64,000 nt of DNA, taken from contig NZ_OCNK01000007.1 of assembly GCF_900230285.1 (NCBI RefSeq), positions 62,001 through 126,000 of the forward strand, given 5' to 3'. Below, piece by piece: positions 23,609 to 31,208 of the stretch (position 1 is the first letter of the stretch; each line of letters opens with the position of its first letter). Position numbers and translations under genes: made by a program. The notes under the pieces are model-generated. The model worked only from the letters and a program-made list of their open reading frames with translations. It was not told the DNA's origin and searched no databases. Origin of the DNA: Blastococcus haudaquaticus (GTDB lineage: Bacteria; Actinomycetota; Actinomycetes; Mycobacteriales; Geodermatophilaceae).

Positions 23609-24848
23609 CGCTGCTCCGCACCTGCAGGACCACGCCGCTGGCCGGTCGGGCGGGGATGCGGTGCAGCGCGATGGTGAGGTCCTGCTCGGGCATGGCGACG
23701 TCGAGCTGGGCCAGCCTCGTGGCGAGGGCCGCCAGCAGCGCGACGGTGAGCTGCTCGCCGGGGCAGCGGTGGTTGGTGCGCGGGTCGCCGGCACCCTGCG
23801 GCACCAGCTCGAACTCACCGATGTCCCGGCCGAGGAAGCGCTCGGGCCGGAACGCGTACGGGTCGCCCCAGATCTCGGCGTCGTGGTTCTGCCCGTACAG
23901 GTCCAGCAGCACCATCGAGTTCCTGGGGATGCGTGCGCCGTCCCACTCCACCTCCCGCGGTGCCCGGCCGCCGATGAACGGCGCGAACGGGTAGAAGCGT
24001 CGCACCTCGTGCGCCCATGCCTCGGCGAACGCGTCGTCTCCGCTCGCCAGCCGCTTCCGGTTCTCCGGCCACCGGGCGAGCGCGTGCCCGGAGAACGCCA
24101 GGAACCAGGCGACGGCGGTCGTCGGCCGGATGATGTTCAGCAGCTCCACGGCGGCGATCCGCGGGTCCAGCTGCTCGCCGGCCGCATCCCGGTGCTGCGC
24201 GACCACCTCGACCGCGCTGCCGGCCGGCACCGTCGTGCGGCCGGTCCGGACGTCGTCGACCAGCTGCCCGAGCCAGGCCTCCCGGCGGCCGCGGGCGCGA
24301 CGTGCCCGCCAGTGCCGGGGACCGCCGGTCGCGAAGCCGTCGACCATGGCCGTCAGGTCGCGGGCCACGCCCGGCACCTCGTCGTCGGTCACCGGCACCC
24401 CGGCCCATCGGCACACCGCCCCCGCGATCACCGTGGCCGCCTCGTCCATCAGCACGATCTGCGGACGGCCGGCCCAGCCGTCGACGGCCTCGTCCCAGGC
24501 ATCGGTCGCCTGCCGAACCAGCGAGGCGATGCCGTCCTCACGCATGAGCAGCGCGATGAACATCGACTTCCGGACCCGGTGCTCGTCACCGTCGAGGGTG
24601 TGCACCGCTCCCTTGCCGAACAGCGTCCCCTGCACCGGCTCCGGGATGGCGTGCGCCCGCCGGACGTGGTCCTCGTCGTACAGGAACCGCGCGGCGGCGG
24701 GACCCTCGATCGCCGTGACCGGCAGGCCGCCGAGCCGTGCGCCGACGGTCCGGCCGACGGCGGCCCGCCGGCGGTCGGGTAGCCAGCCATAGCCCTTGGT
24801 CAGCAGCTGCAGCGCGTTCTCGGGGCGGGGGGTTCTCCGTCCGGGCAT
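23595..24848 (-). CDS. CYP152-family cytochrome P450 (H2O2-dependent fatty-acid peroxygenase, OleT-like)
   Basis: 417 residues from ATG 24848; a GTG at 24875 would add nine residues. Heme ligand Cys362 is in NHRCPGEQLT and the carboxylate-clamp pair Arg241-Pro242 in LLNIIRPTTAVAWF. Both mark CYP152 enzymes, which use peroxide directly and need no reductase. No ferredoxin or reductase gene is nearby, in agreement. The segment LFGKGAVHTLDG has Phe77 and His83 with the spacing of Phe79/His85 in OleT. That histidine is linked to oxidative decarboxylation of fatty acids to 1-alkenes, where hydroxylases such as P450-BS-beta have Gln. Product (alkene or hydroxy acid) is inference. It converges with the response regulator gene. 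Confidence 0.9.
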   Translation of the reverse strand: MPGRRTPRPENALQLLTKGYGWLPDRRRAAVGRTVGARLGGLPVTAIEGPAAARFLYDEDHVRRAHAIPEPVQGTLFGKGAVHTLDGDEHRVRKSMFIALLMREDGIASLVRQATDAWDEAVDGWAGRPQIVLMDEAATVIAGAVCRWAGVPVTDDEVPGVARDLTAMVDGFATGGPRHWRARRARGRREAWLGQLVDDVRTGRTTVPAGSAVEVVAQHRDAAGEQLDPRIAAVELLNIIRPTTAVAWFLAFSGHALARWPENRKRLASGDDAFAEAWAHEVRRFYPFAPFIGGRAPREVEWDGARIPRNSMVLLDLYGQNHDAEIWGDPYAFRPERFLGRDIGEFELVPQGAGDPRTNHRCPGEQLTVALLAALATRLAQLDVAMPEQDLTIALHRIPARPASGVVLQVRSSVRQG

Positions 24849-24890
24849 GGGGTGGGGGTTGCCCACGCGGACCACCGGACAACCCCGGGG

Positions 24891-25562
24891 TCAGGCCCCG
24901 CAGCCGCCGGCGCCGCACGCGCAGCCGGCGCACGCGGACGAGAGGGTGCGGGCCGGCGCGGGTGCCGGGCGGGCCGCGACCACGCGGAGGCTAGAGGCGC
25001 CCACCAGCACCGGCACGGCGAGGACGGCGACGGCCAGAGCGGCGATCACGGTGGCCACGTCGGCGGCCCGCTCCCAGTCCCGGCCGATGCCGGTCGCGAC
25101 CAGCAGGCCGGTCACCAGCACCGCCCAGACCAGCAGCGCCTGGCCGCCCCGACGGGCCGCTCCGCCTCGGCCGAGCAGCGCGAGGCCCGTGCCGAGCAGC
25201 AGGAGGGGGACGGCGACGAGCAGAGCGGTGGCCGCGGCGGCCTCGGAGACCAGTGCGACGACGAGCGCCCCGGCGCCCAGCACCGCGGCCGTGGTGCCCA
25301 GCACCCGTGCCCGGCCGGCCAGCTCGGCGGGCGCCTCGGCCGTCCGCGCACCGCGCAGCAGCACCGCCCCGCGCCCGACGAGGAAGGCGCCGATCGCGCC
25401 GAGCAGCAGACGGGCACCGGCCTCGTCCCAGAGGACGGCGGTGACCGCGACGGCGAGCATCACGATCCCGAGCACGACCCAGCGGGGCCAGGTGCGCCGC
25501 GCGACCTCCGGCGCCACCTCGTCGGTGCTGCTGGTCAGGATGCCGGTTCCGCCGTTCGCCAC
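24891..25562 (-). CDS. multi-pass membrane protein with cysteine-rich C-terminus
   Basis: 223 residues from GTG 25562. Six hydrophobic segments: PRWVVLGIVMLAVAVTAVLW, LLLGAIGAFLVGRGAVLL, VLGTTAAVLGAGALVVALV, ATALLVAVPLLLLGTGLALL, ALLVWAVLVTGLLVATGIG and VATVIAALAVAVLAVPVLVG. The last 16 residues hold four cysteines (SSACAGCACGAGGCGA). Such a tail could bind a metal or form disulphides. No family recognised. It lies 42 nt upstream of the P450 gene on the same strand and may be cotranscribed with it, which would place a membrane partner next to a fatty-acid-modifying enzyme (inference). Confidence 0.75.
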   Translation of the reverse strand: MANGGTGILTSSTDEVAPEVARRTWPRWVVLGIVMLAVAVTAVLWDEAGARLLLGAIGAFLVGRGAVLLRGARTAEAPAELAGRARVLGTTAAVLGAGALVVALVSEAAAATALLVAVPLLLLGTGLALLGRGGAARRGGQALLVWAVLVTGLLVATGIGRDWERAADVATVIAALAVAVLAVPVLVGASSLRVVAARPAPAPARTLSSACAGCACGAGGCGA

Positions 25563-25664
25563 GGCCCCAGTGTCCCTCACACGGACCGGTGCTTCCGCAG
25601 GCACCGCGACGGTGCCGTGTGCCACGCTGAACCGTTGTCGTTCCGCTGCCGAAGGAGCCCGGGG

Positions 25665-26513
25665 ATGAGCGCACGGGGAACGGCCCGCTCGGCCATGGGT
25701 GCCGCCGATCGAGCCGGTGAGAACGACGGGCTGGAACACCTCGCGCGGGTCGGGCTGATCGCCTACGGCGTCGTGCACGTGCTGGTGGCCTGGCTGGCGC
25801 TGCAGCTGGCGTGGGGAGGGGCGGGCGAGTCCGCCGACCAGTCCGGCGCGATGCAGACCCTCGCCGAGTCGCCGCTGGGCACACCGCTGCTGTGGGTCGT
25901 CGCGGTCGGGCTGATCGCGCTCGCCGCCTGGCAGGCCGCGGAGATCCTCCGCTGGCGGCACGGCTGGTCGGCGTCGGGGAAGACGCGCACGCGAGCGCTC
26001 AAGAAGTCGGGGAAGGCCGTCGTCAAGGCGGCCATCTACGCCGCGCTGGCCGTGCTGGCGATCCGCTTCGCGTCGGGAAGCGGGCAGTCGAGCTCGCAGG
26101 AACAGCAGCAGACCACGGCCGGCGTGTTCGGCTGGCCGGCCGGACGGTGGCTGGTGGCGGCTGCCGGGCTCGTCCTGGTCGGCGTCGGCGTCTACCACGT
26201 CTACAAGGGTGTGACGAAGCGCTTCCTCAAGGAGATCGACACAACCGACTGCTCGAGGAGCGCTCTCCGGCTGGTGACGCGGCTGGGGCAGGTCGGCTTC
26301 CCGGGCAAGGGCATCGCCCTGGCGGTGGTCGGCGGGCTGCTCGTGTACGCCGCGATCACCTTCGATCCGGCCAAGGCGCAAGGTCTCGACGGAGCGATGC
26401 GGACGATCCTCGACCTGCCGGCGGGCCAGATCCTGCTGACCCTGGTCGCCCTCGGCATCGCGGCGTTCGGCGCGTTCTGCCTCGTGCGGGCCCGCTACCC
26501 CGAGCGCACCTGA
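25665..26513 (+). CDS. DUF1206-domain membrane protein
   Basis: 282 residues from ATG 25665. The protein contains three homologous two-helix repeats: LARVGLIAYGVVHVLVAWLAL, then GKAVVKAAIYAALAVLAIRF, then LGQVGFPGKGIALAVVGGLL. Each begins with a polar Gly-Tyr/Lys-Gly motif and ends near DGAM or QSGAM (SADQSGAMQTLAESPLG, GLDGAMRTILDLPAG). This is the triplicated DUF1206 architecture; function unknown. It has a close paralogue in tandem at 26614, separated by a long hairpin. Helices between repeats carry LKEIDTTD, a recurrent feature. Topology: six membrane segments with both ends probably cytoplasmic. Confidence 0.9.
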   Translation: MSARGTARSAMGAADRAGENDGLEHLARVGLIAYGVVHVLVAWLALQLAWGGAGESADQSGAMQTLAESPLGTPLLWVVAVGLIALAAWQAAEILRWRHGWSASGKTRTRALKKSGKAVVKAAIYAALAVLAIRFASGSGQSSSQEQQQTTAGVFGWPAGRWLVAAAGLVLVGVGVYHVYKGVTKRFLKEIDTTDCSRSALRLVTRLGQVGFPGKGIALAVVGGLLVYAAITFDPAKAQGLDGAMRTILDLPAGQILLTLVALGIAAFGAFCLVRARYPERT

Positions 26514-26517
26514 TCCC

Positions 26518-26567
26518 GCGGACGCTCGTGCTCTGAGTCTCCGGGGACTCAGAGCACGAGCGTCCGC
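26518..26567 (+). terminator. 22-bp perfect hairpin between tandem DUF1206 genes
   Basis: Bases 26518-26539 are perfectly complementary to 26546-26567, with a 6-nt loop. It begins five nt after the upstream stop codon and lies before the paralogue at 26614. No U-tract follows. It probably separates the two transcripts. Confidence 0.7.
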
Positions 26568-26613
26568 ACCCCCTCCGGTCGCCGCCCGCGGGCACGTCCC
26601 GGACGATCAGCGC

Positions 26614-27480
26614 GTGCCTTCCCCCCGCTCGCTGCTCGACCGGGTGCACGGCGTCGTCGAGCGGGCCAGGACGGTCACCGATCACCCGGTCCTCACCCAC
26701 GTCGCCCGGGTCGGGCTCATCGCCTACGGAGCGATGCACCTGCTGATCGGCTACCTCGCCGTCCGGCTGGCCTTCCGGCTGCGGGGGGCGGACGCCGACC
26801 AGACCGGTGCGCTCCAGACGGTCGCCGACGGGCCCGGCGGCCGGGTGCTGCTGTGGGCGATCGGGCTCGGGATGCTGGCGCTGGCGCTGTGGCAGGGCGG
26901 CGAGGTGCTGCTCTGGTGGCGTGGACTGCTCGACCGCGCCCGCCGCCTGCGCACCGCGATCGTCTGCGTCAAGTGCCTGGCGAAGGCGGCCGTCTACGCC
27001 CTCCTCGGGATCACCGCCCTGCTGTTCGGCGTCGGCCTGGAGTACGAGGCGGACGAACGGCTGGCCGACCTCACCGACGAGGCCCTGGAGATCCCGGGCG
27101 GCGCGGCGCTGGTGTTCGTCGTCGCAGCGGGCGTGGTCGCCGTCGGTCTGTACACGCTGGTCCGCGGGTTCACCGGCGGCTTCATGCGGGACATCGACCT
27201 GCCGGCCGCCCCCGACCGCTGGGAACCGCTGATCGAGGGCCTCGGCCGGATCGGCTACGTCGCCAAGGGCATCGCCTTCGGCCTGGTGGGCGTCCTGCTG
27301 TGGCGGGCGGCGGCGTCGGCGGACGTCTCGACCGCGACCGGCCTGGACGGCGCCATGACCGCGATCGCCGGGGTGGCGGCCGGGCCCTGGCTGCTCACGG
27401 CGATCGCCGTCGGGTTCGCCGCGTTCGGGGTCTACGCCCTCGCGCGGGCGCGCTACCCCGACCGCGACCCCTCGAGCTGA
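26614..27480 (+). CDS. DUF1206-domain membrane protein (tandem paralogue)
   Basis: 288 residues from GTG 26614. Same triplicated organisation as its neighbour: VARVGLIAYGAMHLLIGYLA, VKCLAKAAVYALLGITALLF and LGRIGYVAKGIAFGLVGVLL, with ADQTGALQTVADGPGG and GLDGAMTAIAGVAAGPW loops. Both paralogues end in LARARYPDRD / LVRARYPERT, so the duplication covers the full length. Divergence between the copies is substantial, implying an old duplication with separate roles. It converges with the ketoreductase gene, with only 3 nt between the stops. Function unknown. Confidence 0.9.
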   Translation: MPSPRSLLDRVHGVVERARTVTDHPVLTHVARVGLIAYGAMHLLIGYLAVRLAFRLRGADADQTGALQTVADGPGGRVLLWAIGLGMLALALWQGGEVLLWWRGLLDRARRLRTAIVCVKCLAKAAVYALLGITALLFGVGLEYEADERLADLTDEALEIPGGAALVFVVAAGVVAVGLYTLVRGFTGGFMRDIDLPAAPDRWEPLIEGLGRIGYVAKGIAFGLVGVLLWRAAASADVSTATGLDGAMTAIAGVAAGPWLLTAIAVGFAAFGVYALARARYPDRDPSS

Positions 27481-27483
27481 CGG

Positions 27484-28233
27484 CTACGTGCGCGGGCCAC
27501 CGGCGACGTAGATGACCTGGCCGGACACGAAGCCGGCGCCCTCGCTGACCAGGAACGAGACGGTGTGCGCGATGTCCTCGGGCTGGCCGGCACGGGCGAC
27601 CGGGATCGCCGCGGCGCGCTTCTGGACGTAGGGCTCCCACGCCTCCCCGATGCGCTCGGCGGTCGCCTTCGTCATGTCGGTGACGATGAAGCCGGGGGCG
27701 ATCGCGTTGGCGGTGACGCCGAACTTGCCCAGCTCGATGGCGAGGGTCTTCGTGAAGCCCTGCAGCCCGGCCTTCGCGGTGGCGTAGTTGGCCTGCCCCC
27801 TGTTGCCCAGCGCGGAGGTGCTGGACAGGTTGACGATCCGGCCCCACCCCGCGTCGATCATGTGCTTCTGGGCCGCCCGGGTCATGAGGAACGAGCCGCG
27901 CAGGTGCACGTGCATGACCAGGTCCCAGTCGGCGTCGCTCATCTTGAACAGCATGTTGTCGCGGGTCACCCCGGCGTTGTTGACCAGCACGACCGGCGGG
28001 CCGAGCTCCGCGGCGATGCGGTCGACGGCGGCCTGCACCTGCTCGGCGTCGCCCACGTCGGCCCCCACGGCCAGCGCCCGGCCTCCCGCCGCCTCGATCG
28101 CCGCCACGGTGTCGCGGGCGTCATCCTCCTTCAGGTCGAGCACCGCCACGGCGAACCCGTCCTCGGCGAGCCGCCGTGCCGTGGCGGCACCGATGCCGCG
28201 AGCCGCACCGGTGACGATCGCGACCCGGCTCAC
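27484..28233 (-). CDS. 3-oxoacyl-ACP/acetoacetyl-CoA reductase family SDR
   Basis: 249 residues from GTG 28233, which overlaps the thiolase stop (GTGA). Rossmann motif TGAARGIG (8-15), NNAG (85-88), catalytic Ser138, Tyr150 and Lys154 (QANYATAKAG), and the C-terminal FIVTDMTKAT and GQVIYVAGGPRT typical of FabG/PhaB. It reduces 3-ketoacyl thioesters with NAD(P)H. Coupling to a thiolase suggests acetoacetyl-CoA or 3-ketoacyl-CoA as substrate, as in the first steps of polyhydroxybutyrate synthesis, or a beta-oxidation branch. No PHA synthase is in the window, so either pathway is possible. High confidence in fold, moderate in substrate. Confidence 0.92.
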   Translation of the reverse strand: MSRVAIVTGAARGIGAATARRLAEDGFAVAVLDLKEDDARDTVAAIEAAGGRALAVGADVGDAEQVQAAVDRIAAELGPPVVLVNNAGVTRDNMLFKMSDADWDLVMHVHLRGSFLMTRAAQKHMIDAGWGRIVNLSSTSALGNRGQANYATAKAGLQGFTKTLAIELGKFGVTANAIAPGFIVTDMTKATAERIGEAWEPYVQKRAAAIPVARAGQPEDIAHTVSFLVSEGAGFVSGQVIYVAGGPRT

Positions 28234-29447
28234 GAGCCGACCCGCTCGAAGACGGCGGCCAGGCCCTGCCCGCCGCCGATGCACATCGTCTCCAGGCCGT
28301 AGCGGGCCTCGCGGCGGTCCATCTCGCGCAGCAGCGTGGCCAGGATCCGTCCCCCGGTCGCGCCGACCGGGTGACCCAGGGAGATGCCCGAGCCGTTGAC
28401 GTTGGTCCGCTCCCAGTCGGTGTCGGTGAAGCCCCACTCGCGGGCGACGGCGAGCACCTGGGAGGCGAAGGCCTCGTTGAGCTCGATCAGGTCGATGTCC
28501 GACAGCTTCAGCTCGGCCTGGGCCAGCGCCTTCGCCGTCGCCGGGACCGGGCCGATGCCCATGGTCCCCGGCGGCACCCCTGCCACTCCCCAGGACACCA
28601 GCCGCGCGAGCGGACGCAGGCCAAGCTCGGCGGCCTTCTCCGGAGTGGTGACGACGGCGATCGCGGCGCCGTCGTTCTGGCCGCTGGCGTTGCCGGCGGT
28701 GACGGTGGCGTCCGGGTCGTCCTTGCCCATGATCGGGCGGAGCTTCGCCAGCGTCTCGACGTTCGAGTCGGGACGGATGTGCTCGTCGCGGTCGACGACG
28801 GTGTCGCTCTTCCGGCCCTTGACGGTCACCGGCACGATCTCGTCGGCGAACCGGCCCGCCTCGGCAGCGGCGGCCGCGCGCTGGTGGCTCCGGACGGAGT
28901 ACTCGTCCTGCTCCTCGCGGCCGATCCGGTACTCGCGGCGCAGGTTCTCGGCGGTCTCGAGCATGCCGCCGGGCACCGGGTGGTTCCGGCCGCCGGCCGT
29001 GACCCGGCCGCGGGCCAGACCGTCCTGCAGCAGCACACCGGGGCCGGCCTTCACGCCCCAGCGCATGGCGGTGGAGTAGAACGGCGCGTTGCTCATCGAC
29101 TCCGCACCACCGGCGAGGACCAGGTCGGACGCGCCGGACTGCACCTGCATCGCGGCGTACAGGACCGCCTGCAGGCCGGACCCGCACCGCCGGTCGATCT
29201 GGATGCCGGACGCGGTGACGGGGAGGCCGGCGTCGAGGGCTGCCACCCGGCCGATCGCCGGGGCGTCCATCGTCGGGTAGCAGTGGCCGAGGAGGACGTC
29301 CTCCACCGACTCCGGCGGCAGACCGGTGCGCTCCATGAGCGCACGGATCACCGTCGCCGCCAGCTCCTGCGCGGGCACGTCGCGCAGCGAGCCGCCGAAA
29401 CCCCCCACCGGGGTACGCAACGGCTCGCAGATGACCGCATCTCGCAC
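28230..29447 (-). CDS. thiolase (acetyl-CoA C-acyltransferase family)
   Basis: 405 residues from ATG 29447. The acyl-binding nucleophile is Cys88 in IDRRCGSGLQAVLYA. The second active-site elements are NEAFASQVLA, GHPVGATGGR with the catalytic His, and the C-terminal Cys in MCIGGGQGLAAV. These define a full-length thiolase that condenses two acetyl-CoA or cleaves 3-ketoacyl-CoA. It is the first gene of a two-gene operon with the SDR reductase. Internal signature MSNAPFYS matches the usual SxxPxx loop. The direction (biosynthetic or degradative) is not decided by sequence. Confidence 0.93.
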   Translation of the reverse strand: MRDAVICEPLRTPVGGFGGSLRDVPAQELAATVIRALMERTGLPPESVEDVLLGHCYPTMDAPAIGRVAALDAGLPVTASGIQIDRRCGSGLQAVLYAAMQVQSGASDLVLAGGAESMSNAPFYSTAMRWGVKAGPGVLLQDGLARGRVTAGGRNHPVPGGMLETAENLRREYRIGREEQDEYSVRSHQRAAAAAEAGRFADEIVPVTVKGRKSDTVVDRDEHIRPDSNVETLAKLRPIMGKDDPDATVTAGNASGQNDGAAIAVVTTPEKAAELGLRPLARLVSWGVAGVPPGTMGIGPVPATAKALAQAELKLSDIDLIELNEAFASQVLAVAREWGFTDTDWERTNVNGSGISLGHPVGATGGRILATLLREMDRREARYGLETMCIGGGQGLAAVFERVGS

Positions 29448-29619
29448 GGTGGTCCTCCCTGTTCTCCACGACCCTGTTCTCCATCACGGAGCCCGCCCCG
29501 TGGGCTGGGAGGGCGGGACCGAGTGTGCCCCCGCCCGGAACCGGGCGCGCGAGGGGCCCGCTCCCGGGTGGTCAGGGAACGGGCCGGGTGCTGCGGTTCA
29601 GCGGTTCAGGCCGTGCTCG

Positions 29620-30006
29620 TCAGGCCACGCCCTGCTGGGCGGGGAGCGCCGGGGTGCCGTCCACCTGCTCAGCCTGGAGCAGATCCCACAGGCCGGTGAT
29701 CTGCAGGGGGCGGATCACGGCGCGGGAGGAGGCCTGTACCCGCAGGGTCACGCCCTGACGGACCGCACGACGGTGCGCGGCGGCCAGCACGCAGAGGCCC
29801 GCGGAGTCGAGGAAGGTCACCCGGCCGAGATCGACGGTGACATCGCGGACGTCGCCGTCGAGCAGCGAGTCGAGGTGCTGGCGGAGGACCGGGGCGGAGG
29901 TCGAGTCGATCTCACCGGCCGCGGTGACGCGGACGGCGGGGCCGGAACCGGAGACCTCGACGGAGACGAGGTCGGTGATCGGGGGGTCGAGCGAGGATGC
30001 GGTCAC
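29620..30006 (-). CDS. STAS-domain anti-sigma factor antagonist
   Basis: 128 residues from GTG 30006, with GAGAGG upstream. The STAS fold (about 15-115) includes VRVTAAGEIDSTSAPVLRQH, VTVDLGRVTFLDSAGLCVLA (phosphorylatable Ser68 in the DSAG motif) and VRQGVTLRVQASSRAV. Proteins like this (RsbV/SpoIIAA) bind the anti-sigma kinase when dephosphorylated and so free the sigma factor. A matching HATPase kinase is encoded at 34390 and a SpoIIE phosphatase at 10888, though neither is adjacent. It stands alone on its strand, transcribed away from the small membrane-protein gene at 30214. Confidence 0.9.
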   Translation of the reverse strand: MTASSLDPPITDLVSVEVSGSGPAVRVTAAGEIDSTSAPVLRQHLDSLLDGDVRDVTVDLGRVTFLDSAGLCVLAAAHRRAVRQGVTLRVQASSRAVIRPLQITGLWDLLQAEQVDGTPALPAQQGVA

Positions 30007-30213
30007 GGGCGTGCCTCTCGGACGGTAAGACCGAACCAGTGCCTGGTCTCGGGGGCGACGACGCAACTGGAGAGACGGCTGACTGTTGAACCGCTGCCCC
30101 TGACCGTAGGGAAATCAGCCCACGACTGCAAGGTCCATGGCGCCCAACCTTTCCCGTCCGTCACACGGGGAGGCGACGTGGGTCACCCGCACGGACGGCG
30201 GATACTGGCACGC

Positions 30214-30516
30214 GTGAACGCTCGGTGGTTGCTGGGCGGCGCGCTCGCCGTCGTGGGGTCGGTCGCGGCCTTCCTCCTCCTCGACCCGGTCGTCGCCGCG
30301 TTCGTGGCGATCGTGCTGGCAACGGTCGCGGTGCTCGCGGTGGTCGCCGGCGACTGGGACCGGCACTCCACCTACGAGGAGCGGGAGCTCGAGCGCGCGC
30401 GCCGCCGCAAGGAGAAGTGGGAGCGCGGCGCGGCCGCCCGCGAGCGGGACCGGGTCAAGTGGGAGGCGCACCGGGCACGCCAGGAGGCGCGGAAGGCGTC
30501 TCACCCCGACCGGTAA
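30214..30516 (+). CDS. small membrane protein with basic helical tail, 100 residues
   Basis: GTG 30214 starts MNARWLLGGALAVVGSVAAF. Two membrane helices are visible: ALAVVGSVAAFLLLDPVVAA and VAIVLATVAVLAVVAGDW. A highly charged tail follows, with an ERELERARRRKEKWERGAAA stretch predicted as one long cytoplasmic helix (about 60-100). No family known to me. The residues and layout suggest a membrane anchor that presents a nucleic-acid- or protein-binding helix. The divergent STAS gene begins 207 nt away. Coding status is supported by an ordinary composition. Confidence 0.65.
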   Translation: MNARWLLGGALAVVGSVAAFLLLDPVVAAFVAIVLATVAVLAVVAGDWDRHSTYEERELERARRRKEKWERGAAARERDRVKWEAHRARQEARKASHPDR

Positions 30517-30558
30517 TCCGCTCGACGCATCCGACGCCCCTCCCCTACCGTCCTCGGC

Positions 30559-30591
30559 ATGCGGTACTCCGTGCGCCTGCGCACCCCCTGA
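30559..30591 (+). CDS. possible 10-codon leader ORF, leaderless
   Basis: ATG 30559 to TGA 30591 encodes MRYSVRLRTP. TACCGT (30546-30551) lies 7 nt before the ATG, the spacing of leaderless actinobacterial promoters, and there is no Shine-Dalgarno. It precedes repeat copy A and the TTG-started gene at 30788. It could be a regulatory leader, but a chance ORF is quite possible. Confidence 0.25.
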   Translation: MRYSVRLRTP

Positions 30592-30654
30592 GCTGACCTC
30601 CCGCGGAGCGGCCTCGCCGCCCGCCGTCCGCGCCCGTGTCGTACCCGGGCGTAT

Positions 30655-30708
30655 GGCCCCCTGCAGGGTCCCGCCGCGAGCTTGCGAGCGGTGGGGAGCA
30701 GGGGGTCC
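30655..30708. repeat. palindromic interspersed repeat, copy A
   Basis: 54 bp with outer arms GGCCCCCT (30655-30662) and AGGGGGTCC at the far end, and an inner GCCGCGAGC-T-TGCGAGCGGTG core. It nearly matches the copy at 55547 in inverse orientation. It lies in the 271-nt gap between the genes ending at 30516 and beginning at 30788. Confidence 0.75.
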
Positions 30709-30787
30709 CGTTCTCGCCCGGTTCCGGTCGCCGCACCTCGTGGTGCCGCCTGCCCGGGTTCCGCTCCCACCCGCCCGGAGGTTCTCC

Positions 30788-31153
30788 TTGTCACGCCCCA
30801 CGCCCGTCAGCGACGGCCCAGCGGCCGACGCCCGCGCCTCGCTCCCCGAGCCCGCGACCGCGGCCTTCGACCGCCTCGCCGGCGCGGTCCTCTCGTCCCG
30901 GTCGGCACCGCTGGGTGCCCTTCTCCGGGCACAGCTGCCCGGCACGGCCGGGGTCCGGTGGCTGCGCCAGGAGGGCCTGCCGCCGACCACCCGGCCCACG
31001 GCGCTGACCGCCGCCCAGTGGCTCTCGCTGTTCGACTGCTGGACCTCCGCGCACCGGGCGCCCGGACCGCAGGCGCCGGGTGCGCAGCGCGGCGGGCGGC
31101 CGTCGACCCACGGCCACGCCCGCGGAACCGCCATCCCCCGCTGGGGCCAGTAA
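30788..31153 (+). CDS. hypothetical protein, 121 residues
   Basis: The start is TTG 30788, with GGAGG seven nt upstream (30777-30781). Product starts MSRPTPVSDGPAADARASLP. No named domain is recognised. The middle has a helical, Leu-rich part (FDRLAGAVLSSRSAPLGALL) and a LTAAQWLSLFDCWTSAHRA segment, then a polar Pro/Gly/Gln tail ending TAIPRWGQ. The ribosome-binding site and codon use support translation. The stop TAA is followed at the next base by repeat copy B, which then reaches the stop of the convergent 995-residue gene. Confidence 0.65.
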   Translation: MSRPTPVSDGPAADARASLPEPATAAFDRLAGAVLSSRSAPLGALLRAQLPGTAGVRWLRQEGLPPTTRPTALTAAQWLSLFDCWTSAHRAPGPQAPGAQRGGRPSTHGHARGTAIPRWGQ

Positions 31154-31207
31154 GGCCCCCTCCGGAGGCTCGCCGCGAGCCTGCGAGTGGTGAGAGGGAG
31201 GGGGTCC
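31154..31207. repeat. palindromic interspersed repeat, copy B
   Basis: 54 bp that begin at the base after one stop codon (31153) and end 1 nt before the convergent stop (31209). Outer arms GGCCCCCT and AGGGGGTCC, inner GCCGCGAGC-C-TGCGAGTGGTG. More diverged than copies A and C. Its position between two stops suggests a bidirectional terminator. Confidence 0.75.
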
Positions 31208-31208
31208 T

